Origin: Ornithoclostridium faecigallinarum
Lineage (GTDB): Bacteria > Bacillota > Clostridia > Christensenellales > UBA3700
Length of the DNA stretch: 64,000 nucleotides
Reading direction: 5' to 3'
Assembly (NCBI GenBank): GCA_018713665.1
Contig: DVOI01000001.1
Location: forward strand, 1 to 64,000
Numbering within the stretch: the stretch's first letter is position 1; each line of letters starts with the position of its first letter. The notes under the pieces are model-generated. The model saw nothing but the letters and a program-made list of their open reading frames with translations. It was not told where the DNA came from and made no database searches. The translations under genes were made by a program, and so were the position numbers. Positions 23,549 through 30,994 of the stretch are shown here, one piece after another.

Positions 23549-24303
23549 ATGACGAGCCCCCTGCGGAATGTAATCGGCTTGTCCGAAATGTTGACGACCT
23601 CTTCGTCGCCAAGTCCGAGATTTTGCACTATGTCCAACGCGTATTCGCACTTGCCGACTCGCGACGGCTTGTGCGCGTCGCTGTTGACGATGAGTTTTGC
23701 CCCCGTCGCCGCGAGGATCTCAACGCCTTTGAGATCGGGCGTCTTATGCCTCGACGACAGTTCGACAAAAGTACCCGACGCCGCGCATGCCTCGCCTATC
23801 GGCTTGAGCTCGACGTCCAGCCTGAACCCGGGGTGTGTGAGCACGTCGATCTCGTGCTCGGTCACCGCCCTTACGAACGCCTCGGTGTTGAGCGCGCGCT
23901 GTTTTGCGCTGTTGCGGCAGATGTAGCGCGTCACGCCGTTGAGCGGCAGCTTGAAGTAATCCTTGAACCTCAACGGGTATGAGGTCAGATGGAAGCCGGC
24001 AAGCACGACGTCCAGCTTGTCCGCGTCCTCGGGCGACAGATCGATCTCTCCTTGGGGACTGAGAATATTTGCCTCTATGCCGAGCAGCACTCTGAATCGA
24101 TATTCCTTTGCAACCGCGTCGACGTCGCGTCTCATCTCGTCGAAGCGCGACGGCTTGACTCCGATCAACGGGTGCCTCTCGCCGTGGTCGGTGATTGCAA
24201 GCGCTCGAAGACCGAGACTCATCGCCGCGACGACGTTGTCTTCGACCGTCCCGGTGCCGTGAGAATATTTGGTATGTGAATGAAAGTCTGCGCGGATATT
24301 CAT
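23545..24303 (-). CDS. PHP-domain phosphoesterase (YcdX-like)
   Basis: A 252-residue metal-dependent phosphoesterase. PHP motifs: RADFHSHTKYSHGTGT, LAITDHGE, GIEANILS, DVVLAGFH, LTHPGFRL and IVNSDAHKPSRVG, supplying the His/Asp ligands for three metals. The substrate is unknown; relatives act on phosphorylated sugars or nucleotides. First gene of the PHP-whiA-dnaE-mtrB-pfkA-pfp operon, expressed from the promoter at 24347-24376 and coupled to whiA by a 4-bp overlap. PHP next to whiA and near murB is a conserved Clostridial arrangement. Confidence 0.88.
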   Translation of the reverse strand: MNIRADFHSHTKYSHGTGTVEDNVVAAMSLGLRALAITDHGERHPLIGVKPSRFDEMRRDVDAVAKEYRFRVLLGIEANILSPQGEIDLSPEDADKLDVVLAGFHLTSYPLRFKDYFKLPLNGVTRYICRNSAKQRALNTEAFVRAVTEHEIDVLTHPGFRLDVELKPIGEACAASGTFVELSSRHKTPDLKGVEILAATGAKLIVNSDAHKPSRVGKCEYALDIVQNLGLGDEEVVNISDKPITFRRGLVI

Positions 24304-24346
24304 AATGCTCTTCCGGTCGCGCGCAAGCGCGCATATACGGACTTAT

Positions 24347-24376
24347 ATTATAGAATATAACACGCCAAAAAGTAAA
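24347..24376 (-). promoter_or_regulatory. Promoter of the PHP-whiA-dnaE operon
   Basis: Minus strand TTTACT (24376-24371), 18-bp spacer, TATAAT (24352-24347). The leader carries a GCGCGC-rich inverted repeat near 24318-24332. Confidence 0.6.
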
Positions 24377-24405
24377 GGCAAATCCGTCGCGTAATTGTAA
24401 ATTTT

Positions 24406-25272
24406 TCATCGTCCCGCGACGACGACCTCAAGCTCGAGCGTCACGCCGCAGTCTTCGAACACCTCTCTTTGCGCCCTGTCGGCGAGCGCGAGATAGTCAG
24501 CCGCCGTCCCTCCGCCGACATTGACGATAAACCCTGCGTGTTTACGCGATATTTCCGCGCCTCCCGCTCGCGCGCCTTTGAGCCCTGCGCGCTCGATGTA
24601 CCACCCTGCCGACTTTCCGTCAGCACGCTTGAACGTACTGCCGAGCGACTTCCCGTTGGGCTGGCTCGCCGCCCTGAGCGCGGCATATCTCGCCGCCTCT
24701 CGCTCGACCGCCGCCCTGTCCGACCGCACGAGCGAAAACGCCGCCGCAAGTACAACCGCATCTTTGCCCAGCGCGCTCCTGCGATAGCCGAAGCCGCACT
24801 CTTCAGGCCCCAGCCTCACTCTCTTGCCGTCCGCAAGCACGTCCACCCAAAGCGCAACGTCCGCAAATTCCGTCCCGAACGCGCCGGCGTTCATCGCCGC
24901 CGCCCCTCCGACGCTGCCGGGAATTGCGGCAAGCCTCTCCAAACCCGATAGCCCCCGCTCCGCCGCCTTTTTGGCGAGCGAAGACAGCCTCTCTCCGGCG
25001 AACGCCACCGCGACCTCTCCGCGAAACTCCGCGCCCGTCATCGCTCTCGTCGTCAAGACCGCGGCGTCGTATTCTCCGTCGGGGAACAAGATGTTCGTCC
25101 CTCTGCCGGCGACGTCGAACTCCTCGCCCTCGAGCGCGGCGACGGCTGCGGCAAACTCCTCTTCCGTCCGCGGCTCGATCAAAAGTCCGATCGTCCCCTC
25201 GTTGCCGTAAGAAGAAAACGACGGAGCGCGTCTCCGCGCCCCGAATTTGTCCACAAAATATTGCGCGTCCAT
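24406..25272 (-). CDS. murB: UDP-N-acetylenolpyruvoylglucosamine reductase
   Basis: FAD enzyme that reduces UDP-GlcNAc-enolpyruvate to UDP-MurNAc in peptidoglycan synthesis. The 288 residues include the FAD-binding segment (VAGRGTNILFPDG), LAAIPGSVGGAAAMNAGAFG, the catalytic Ser in LGSTFKR, and GGAEISRKHAGFIVN followed by GGGTAADY. It follows dus by 30 bp and may be the last gene of the flippase-mazG-dus-murB cluster. No good Shine-Dalgarno sequence precedes the ATG; a TATATT lies 7 nt upstream but lacks a convincing -35 box. Confidence 0.94.
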   Translation of the reverse strand: MDAQYFVDKFGARRRAPSFSSYGNEGTIGLLIEPRTEEEFAAAVAALEGEEFDVAGRGTNILFPDGEYDAAVLTTRAMTGAEFRGEVAVAFAGERLSSLAKKAAERGLSGLERLAAIPGSVGGAAAMNAGAFGTEFADVALWVDVLADGKRVRLGPEECGFGYRRSALGKDAVVLAAAFSLVRSDRAAVEREAARYAALRAASQPNGKSLGSTFKRADGKSAGWYIERAGLKGARAGGAEISRKHAGFIVNVGGGTAADYLALADRAQREVFEDCGVTLELEVVVAGR

Positions 25273-25302
25273 ACACGCAAATATATGACCGCCTTCCTCG
25301 CT

Positions 25303-26250
25303 CTATGCGATTGGAATATCGAGCAATTCGCATTCTCGAACGGCGTCTTGCAATTCCTTGACGGAGCCGCTCTCAAACACTCTCTGCTTGAACGCCTTGC
25401 CGCCCGTCAGCCCTTTGACGTAATACGCCAAATGCTTCTTCATGTTGGCGGCGACATATACAGGCGAGTGAAATTCGAGCATCGTCGCGATGTGTTCGTC
25501 GACCGCTTCTCTCCTTGTGCGCCACGGCCTTTCAATGCCGGCGATGTCCGCAAACAGCCACGGGCACCCGAGCGCGCCCCTTGCGATCATCACGCCTGCC
25601 GCGCCGGTGATTCTCAACATCTCGCGGAAGTCGTCGGCGCTGTCTACGTCGCCGTTCGCAAGCACGGGAATATCGACCGCCCGAACGACCTCTGCGATAT
25701 ATTCCCTGTCCGCAATCCCCGAATAAAACTGCTCTCGCGTCCTGCCGTGAACGGTCAAAGCGTCCGCTCCGGCATCTTGCAAAATCTTTGCGAAATCAAC
25801 ACCGGTACGAGAATTTTGTTCAAAACCTATCCTGAATTTGACACTCACAAACTTGCCCGAAAGTTTGAGAGTGCGCACAATCTTTGCCGCCAGCTCCGGC
25901 TCTTTGAGCAACGCGCTGCCCTCGCCGTTGCCGACGATTTTGGGGACGGGACAGCCCATATTCACATCGACGATGTCGAACTTGGCAAGCGCCTGATGTC
26001 GTGCCGCCGCCAGCATAATCTCGGGCTCTCTGCCGAAGATCTGCACCGCCTTGACCTTTTCCGCGTCCGTCGTATGGAGCAGGTCTTCCGTCTTTGCGCT
26101 GCCGTAAAGCAACCCCTTCGCCGAAATCATCTCTGTGTAGGTAATCGCCGCTCCGGCACGCGCGCAAAGTCTGCGAAAGCCTACGTCGCTGAATCCGGCT
26201 ATCGGCGCTAGCACCGCCTTGGGCGTTTCAAATATCTCGACGGGACTCAC
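25303..26250 (-). CDS. dus: tRNA-dihydrouridine synthase (DusB type)
   Basis: A 315-residue FMN enzyme that reduces uridine to dihydrouridine in the tRNA D-loop. Landmarks: VLAPIAGFSDVGFRRL, YTEMISAKGLLYG, VDVNMGCPVPKIV with the catalytic Cys, VKFRIGF, ALTVHGRTREQFYSG and PVLANGDV. Its start overlaps the mazG stop by 23 bp, which indicates coupled expression. Which uridine is targeted cannot be read from the sequence. Confidence 0.93.
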   Translation of the reverse strand: MSPVEIFETPKAVLAPIAGFSDVGFRRLCARAGAAITYTEMISAKGLLYGSAKTEDLLHTTDAEKVKAVQIFGREPEIMLAAARHQALAKFDIVDVNMGCPVPKIVGNGEGSALLKEPELAAKIVRTLKLSGKFVSVKFRIGFEQNSRTGVDFAKILQDAGADALTVHGRTREQFYSGIADREYIAEVVRAVDIPVLANGDVDSADDFREMLRITGAAGVMIARGALGCPWLFADIAGIERPWRTRREAVDEHIATMLEFHSPVYVAANMKKHLAYYVKGLTGGKAFKQRVFESGSVKELQDAVRECELLDIPIA

Positions 26251-27271
26251 GTCTTTTCACCTCTTCCCAAAGCTCGTCCGCCTCCTTTGGCGACAGCTCG
26301 TTCACCGGTCGCCGAGCAAGCTCCTCAAGCGCGGCATATCGTCTCTCGAACTTACGCACCGCTCTCGACAGCGCAATCTCGGGGTCGCACTTGAGCAACC
26401 TGACGACATTGACCGCGGCGAACAACAGGTCGCCGCATTCCGACTCTCTTTCGTCCGCACTCTTTGCGGCGAGACATTCCGCCGTCTCTTCGGGCAGCTT
26501 TTGCGCAGCCGCCTCCGCGCTCTCGAAATCGAAGCCGGCCTTTGCAGCTGCCTTTTGTATCTTGAGCGCACGCTCGACCGCAGGCAACGCCTTCGCGACT
26601 CTTTTCATCTTGTCCGAGGCTCGGTATGCGCCCTTTTCTTTCGCCTTTGCCGCTTCCCACGACGCGAGACTCTCTTCGGCGTTGTTCGCGACGACGTCGC
26701 CGAACACGTGCGGATGACGAGTGATTAATTTTTCGCACAGTTCGGTCAATGCGTCCGACAGGTCGAACTCGCCGTTCTTCTCCGCAATCTCGCAATGAAA
26801 CACGCTCTGCAACATCACATCGCCGCACTCCTCGCGCATATTGGCGATGTCACGGTTGTCGATTGCCTCGACCAGTTCGTACGCCTCTTCGACGGCGTTG
26901 GCGCGAATGCTCTCGTGCGTCTGCGCCTTGTCCCACTCGCACCCGTCGTCCGCGCAAAGTCTGCGCATGATTTTGACAAGATCGGCAAAGTCGTGGCGAC
27001 GCTTGTCCTTGAACGACAGAGGCGGAACTTGCGCCGCGTCGCACGCGCGAATTGTCGCCGCCGTCCTCTCTTCGCCGTCGCAAAACACGGGCGCGTCTTC
27101 ACCCAACAGCCGCGACAGCTTTTGCGCCGTCTCTTTTACCGCGCTTTCGTTGACGCGCGTCAGCACCAACGCTGACCGCGTGTCGTACCAAAAATCTTTC
27201 GCCGAGACAAAAGCGTCGGCCTCAATCGTCAATGTGCCGAGCGTCTCGGCAATGTCGTCGCGTCTCTTCAT
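26228..27271 (-). CDS. mazG: MazG-family nucleotide pyrophosphohydrolase (tandem MazG domains)
   Basis: Hydrolyses nucleoside triphosphates to monophosphates and PPi, a house-cleaning role. Two MazG domains carry the E-x-x-E and E-x-x-D ligands: EEAYELVEAIDNRD with EECGDVMLQSVFH, then EETAECLAA with ESECGDLLFAAVN. WDKAQTHESIR marks the first domain. The first 85 or so residues (ALVLTRVNESAVKETAQKL) resemble the tail of the methylase domain of YabN-type fusions, suggesting a truncated remnant. The 347-residue length fits a MazG pair plus this piece. It overlaps the flippase by 50 bp and dus by 23 bp. Confidence 0.9.
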   Translation of the reverse strand: MKRRDDIAETLGTLTIEADAFVSAKDFWYDTRSALVLTRVNESAVKETAQKLSRLLGEDAPVFCDGEERTAATIRACDAAQVPPLSFKDKRRHDFADLVKIMRRLCADDGCEWDKAQTHESIRANAVEEAYELVEAIDNRDIANMREECGDVMLQSVFHCEIAEKNGEFDLSDALTELCEKLITRHPHVFGDVVANNAEESLASWEAAKAKEKGAYRASDKMKRVAKALPAVERALKIQKAAAKAGFDFESAEAAAQKLPEETAECLAAKSADERESECGDLLFAAVNVVRLLKCDPEIALSRAVRKFERRYAALEELARRPVNELSPKEADELWEEVKRRESRRDI

Positions 27272-28808
27272 TCGTATTGTTCTCCCTGCGGAACCTCGGC
27301 TTCAGCGCGCCGACAGCGAGCAAAACGCCGCTGTAAATCGCAATCGCCGTCACCGCCGCTGCCGCGAGCTTTGCCCACGGCGAAATATCGGCGAGGGTAA
27401 CCGCCTTTTCCGCAATTACCATTATAACACCCGCAAGGGCTGTCTTGGCAAACGTTTTGCGTGCGATAAACGCGCTTCCCGTCCGTTTGCGATAAACAAA
27501 CGCCGCCGCCGTCGCCGCAACGAAATACATCGCGCATTGAGCGACCGGCGCGCCGACAACGCCCACTCGCGGTATCAATACCGCCTGAAGCGCCTGCTTG
27601 ACAATCGCGGCGACCAGCATGATGCGCATCACTTTGCCGCCGCCGTCCATCGCCTGCAACGACGAGCAAAGTAATTGCATTACGACGACGGGAACAATCC
27701 CGGCAGCCTGCCATTGCAACAGCCGCGCCGCCACCGCAAGCTCCGCGCCGCTCAATGTGGGATAGAGCACGGCGAGCAGCTCTCTCGGAAAAATCGCAAA
27801 CGCGATTGCGCACGGCACCGCAAACATCACTCCCCATCCGACCGCGGCGCTGGTCTTTGCGTGAGCGGCATTCGCACCGCCTCTGACATACTCGGAAGTG
27901 AACTTCGGGAGCGCGGCGGCGGAGGCGGAAAACGCGACGACAATCGGCATATTGACCAGCGTACCGACCGCCCCGGTGAGCAAACCGTATTGCGCCCTCG
28001 CGACGTCTTCGACAACTCCGTCCAACCTCAACAGCCCGACAATCGCAAAGCTGTCGACAAAGGCGCAGAGAGGCAGCACAAGCGCGGATGCCATCAACGG
28101 AAGCATCGCTGCAAACATCTCTTTAGATAGCGTTTTATCGACACGGGCTCCTAAAAATTTATATCTTCTCCGAAACGCCGACCTCAACGTCAGCGCTCCT
28201 GCAAACTCCGAGATTGTCACCGCCGCGAGCGCTCCGTACACTGCATATTCCACTCCTCTTCGCGCGGCGAAGTACGCGCACGCCAAGCCGAAAATCAGCT
28301 TGATTGCCTGTTCAGCGGTCTGCGTCAGCGCGCATACGGACGAACCTCCGTCCGCAAGGAATATGCCGCGATAGAGCGCGGAGAGGGCGACCGCTCCGAC
28401 CGCAGGCAAAAGCAATGCATAGCCGATTGCGAATTCGCCTGCGCTTTGCAGTTTTGCGACCGGAAATATCGCCGCCGCAAACAGCGCCATCCCTGCCGCC
28501 GCCAGCGCAAAGCTCATTCTCCGCGCCGCCGCATACACGTTTGCGCCGTCCTCACCGCGCGCCTTTGCCGCCGCAAAAGCTCGGGCGGTGATTGTCGGCA
28601 ACGCTCCCGACGTCAATGTTACAAACAGTGCGTAGACGGGGAAAAATGTCTGGTAAAGCCCCATTCCCTCCGCGCCGAGCACATTGGTCAACGGGACGCG
28701 ATAGATTGCTCCGACAATCTTGCCGGCAATCGACGCCGCCGCCAACACCGCAGTCGACGCCGCAAGAGAGCCGCTCTGTCCGAAACGCCGTGCGTGCACT
28801 TCTGCCAT
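27222..28808 (-). CDS. Polysaccharide/lipid flippase, MurJ/SpoVB-like (MOP superfamily)
   Basis: A 528-residue inner-membrane protein with about 14 hydrophobic helices. The N-terminus TAVLAAASIAGKIVGAIYRVPLTNVLGAEGMGLYQ has the pattern of SpoVB/PST flippases, which move lipid-linked sugars across the membrane. SpoVB, MurJ-like and teichoic-type exporters share this fold, so the substrate is open; closeness to murB hints at cell-wall work. The start at 28808 has GGAGGTGA just upstream. The C-terminal end runs 50 bp into mazG, an unusually long overlap. Confidence 0.88.
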   Translation of the reverse strand: MAEVHARRFGQSGSLAASTAVLAAASIAGKIVGAIYRVPLTNVLGAEGMGLYQTFFPVYALFVTLTSGALPTITARAFAAAKARGEDGANVYAAARRMSFALAAAGMALFAAAIFPVAKLQSAGEFAIGYALLLPAVGAVALSALYRGIFLADGGSSVCALTQTAEQAIKLIFGLACAYFAARRGVEYAVYGALAAVTISEFAGALTLRSAFRRRYKFLGARVDKTLSKEMFAAMLPLMASALVLPLCAFVDSFAIVGLLRLDGVVEDVARAQYGLLTGAVGTLVNMPIVVAFSASAAALPKFTSEYVRGGANAAHAKTSAAVGWGVMFAVPCAIAFAIFPRELLAVLYPTLSGAELAVAARLLQWQAAGIVPVVVMQLLCSSLQAMDGGGKVMRIMLVAAIVKQALQAVLIPRVGVVGAPVAQCAMYFVAATAAAFVYRKRTGSAFIARKTFAKTALAGVIMVIAEKAVTLADISPWAKLAAAAVTAIAIYSGVLLAVGALKPRFRRENNTNEETRRHCRDARHIDD

Positions 28809-29040
28809 CTTCACCTCCGTCTGAGATAGTATGTGTGCAAGGCGCATTATTATAGGCGCTCCACGGACGCAAATCGGCGGCGTTGCCTTCCCGACGCCGA
28901 ACATCCCGTGAACATAAATGTTTTTCCTTTGTTCGGCTGCTCTCGGCTTTCCCCTGTGCGAATTTTCATCGCCGCATCGCCGCCTTGGATAAAAACTCCG
29001 CGATTGCCAACAATATAGTCAAACCTAAAGGAGGTGCGAC

Positions 29041-29151
29041 ATGGCAAAGCAGATGGATCGTCAAAAGCAGTCTGCCCGCAAGGATACCGCCAAAAAGACC
29101 GCCGACAAGGCGTGCGGCAAGAATTGCGGCGGAACAAAGAACTGCGACTAA
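29041..29151 (+). CDS. 36-residue Lys/Cys-rich small protein
   Basis: A very short gene, easily missed by size cut-offs. The peptide begins MAKQMDRQKQSARKD and ends CGKNCGGTKNCD, with Cys in a C-x3-C-x5-C pattern, which could bind metal or form disulfides. Support is strong: AAAGGAGGTG lies directly upstream with ideal spacing, the stop is followed 5 bp later by a 13-bp stem terminator, and the reading frame ends cleanly. The N-terminal part is basic and helical, the C-terminal part Gly/Cys-rich. No family is recognised and no partner gene is adjacent; both neighbours are on the other strand. Confidence 0.7.
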   Translation: MAKQMDRQKQSARKDTAKKTADKACGKNCGGTKNCD

Positions 29152-29156
29152 GTCGC

Positions 29157-29190
29157 AAAGGCGCCCCGAAAATCGGGGCGCCTTTTCTTT
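29157..29190 (+). terminator. Terminator of the 36-residue protein gene
   Basis: 13-bp stem AAAGGCGCCCCGA / TCGGGGCGCCTTT, 3-nt loop, then TCTTTTT. Confidence 0.88.
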
Positions 29191-29217
29191 TTCAAAGCGA
29201 AAACTCAATACATATGC

Positions 29218-29246
29218 AAAAAAATTCGGCGGCAAAAGCCGCCGAA
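29218..29246 (-). terminator. Terminator of the alpha-galactosidase gene
   Basis: Minus strand TTCGGCGGC / GCCGCCGAA with a TTTT loop and seven T, 4 bp past the stop. Confidence 0.88.
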
Positions 29247-29250
29247 AAAA

Positions 29251-30882
29251 TCATTCTATGATGAAGACTTTGCTTTCGTCCGGTTTGAGTTTACAGGCAA
29301 TTGCCGAGCCTTCGCCGCTCTCGCCCGACCAAACTTCGCGGAACGAATATTTCTCCTTTGAAGGCAGCGCAACGTATTCGTCGCTCGCGAGCGTTTTTAG
29401 GTCGAGCTTGCCCGACGCGCCCAGAACGGTGCCGCGGTTGAAGAAACATACCGCCGCCCTGCCGCCCGCCAGCGGTCTGACCAAGATATCCAGCCTCGCG
29501 CCGCGCTTGATGCGCTTCGCCTGCCTGCCGAGCGGATCTTGATCGATTGCAATCAGGTCCTTTTGCGTGACAATCTTGAGCACGTCGTCGGTGATTGTCC
29601 TCAAATCGTTGCCGAGCACGAGCGGCGCCGCCATCATACACCACAGCGCAAAGTGCGACTTGTTGCGCTCGAGCGTCAAGCCGCCGTTGCCGACCTCGAG
29701 CATATCGGGATCGTTCCAATGCCCGGGCGACGCGTACTTCCACAGCTTGACGTTGTGCTCGTAGATGAGCTTGATCCAACGCCAATTGGGATTGATGTCG
29801 GGCGTGGTACGCCACAGATTGCCTGCGCTCGCGCCCCACTTGTACGGCTGATTGAGTCCCCATTCACATATCGAGAACGTGATCGGTTTGAGCGGCTGTC
29901 CCGTCTCTTCGGACACCTTCTTTGCCGCCGCCTCGAGCGCCGCGCCCATCTTGCGGTATTGCAGCATCGCGCTGTCCGCGCGCGTCGATATCGGGTTGAA
30001 CATCTTGACGACGTTGACGCCCTTGCGCAGCGCGACGACCAATTGGAAGCGCGCGGTGATGTTCCAAAATTTTTGCGACGGAATTTCCGCCATATAGTCC
30101 TTTTCGCCGTTGACCTGAACCATCAACGCCTTTTCGTAAAGTCCCTTTTTGCGAACGCAAACGGTCAAAACATACTCGCCGTCCTCTTCGGCATATATGT
30201 TGTTGAACTCGAGCGCACCGCGGCAGGCGTCAAGTCCGCTGACGTGATAGCCGCACTCCAGCTTTTTGTCGGGCATGAACTTGGCGAGACCGCTGACCTT
30301 GCCGTCCGTGCAGGGATAAAACTTGCCCTTGCGCTCTCCTCTCTTGACCACCTCGACGCCGTAGACGAGCGGCGCGTATTTGGGGATGGGGACGTTGTGG
30401 CAAAAGTCGTATTTGAGATACTCGAACCCCCACCGCGCGAACGTCAGCGCGTCCTTGTATTCGTTGCCGTAGCCAGCCGGCAGATCCTCGCAGGTCAGTG
30501 TGCCGTTGGACGAATATATACCGGCTTTGAGCCCGAGCGCATTGATTTTGGCGACAAGCGCCTTCATGCCGTGCGCAAACTTGGTCAAATCGTGTTGAAC
30601 CTCGCCGTTTTCGTCCCTGAGCGACGAGTGCCAATTGTCGTCGATGTTGATGCGGTTGTATCCCGCGTCGAGCAAGCCCTTCTCCTTCATCGCGACCGCG
30701 GTCTCATATATTAAATCTTCGTCGATGGTGTTTTTGAATGTGTTCCAGCTCGACCACCCCATAGGCGGAGTGAGCGCGTCGCCGCCCTTATATTCGACGT
30801 TGGAATAGAGATCGCTGACGCGCGACGGGCGCGTGAACAGCTTTTTGAGATAGCATATCGGGCACATGCCGTTGCGTTTCAT
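29251..30882 (-). CDS. Alpha-galactosidase, GH27, with an inserted beta-sandwich-like domain
   Basis: A 543-residue glycosidase cleaving terminal alpha-linked galactose (or related sugars). GH27 marks: TPPMGWSSWNTF (38-49), NIDDNW, nucleophile Asp159 in YLKYDFC, then FSICEWG and WRTTPDI (acid/base Asp362), and NDPDMLEVG. Normal GH27 proceeds from KYD-x-C almost directly to the next helix; here about 135 residues (165-300) intervene. That insert (ALEFNNIYAEEDGEYVLTV, MVQVNGEKDYM, ALRKGVNVVKMFN) looks like a CBM6/35-type carbohydrate-binding beta-sandwich. There is no signal peptide; CPIC near the start is of unknown meaning. GGGAGGA precedes the ATG. Single gene with its own promoter and terminator. 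Confidence 0.9.
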   Translation of the reverse strand: MKRNGMCPICYLKKLFTRPSRVSDLYSNVEYKGGDALTPPMGWSSWNTFKNTIDEDLIYETAVAMKEKGLLDAGYNRINIDDNWHSSLRDENGEVQHDLTKFAHGMKALVAKINALGLKAGIYSSNGTLTCEDLPAGYGNEYKDALTFARWGFEYLKYDFCHNVPIPKYAPLVYGVEVVKRGERKGKFYPCTDGKVSGLAKFMPDKKLECGYHVSGLDACRGALEFNNIYAEEDGEYVLTVCVRKKGLYEKALMVQVNGEKDYMAEIPSQKFWNITARFQLVVALRKGVNVVKMFNPISTRADSAMLQYRKMGAALEAAAKKVSEETGQPLKPITFSICEWGLNQPYKWGASAGNLWRTTPDINPNWRWIKLIYEHNVKLWKYASPGHWNDPDMLEVGNGGLTLERNKSHFALWCMMAAPLVLGNDLRTITDDVLKIVTQKDLIAIDQDPLGRQAKRIKRGARLDILVRPLAGGRAAVCFFNRGTVLGASGKLDLKTLASDEYVALPSKEKYSFREVWSGESGEGSAIACKLKPDESKVFIIE

Positions 30883-30910
30883 TGTTGTCCTCCCGAGTTG
30901 TTATAGTTTT

Positions 30911-30939
30911 ATTGTACAATATATACGTCCAAAGGTCAA
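30911..30939 (-). promoter_or_regulatory. Promoter of the alpha-galactosidase gene
   Basis: Minus strand TTGACC (30939-30934), 17-bp spacer, TACAAT (30916-30911). Confidence 0.75.
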
Positions 30940-30950
30940 CATTCGGCGAC

Positions 30951-30980
30951 AAAAAACCGCGCCCCGAAGGACGCGGTGTT
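30951..30980 (-). terminator. Terminator of enolase
   Basis: Minus strand ACCGCGTCC / GGGGCGCGGT with a short TTC loop and six T, 15 bp past the stop. Confidence 0.85.
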
Positions 30981-30994
30981 TGTCAAATCGAGGT

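Noticed and set aside
25797..25818. A copy of the dispersed motif in the dus gene
   Set aside because: It lies within a conserved part of the protein (FEQNSRTGVDF) and is a weak match, so it is probably coincidental.
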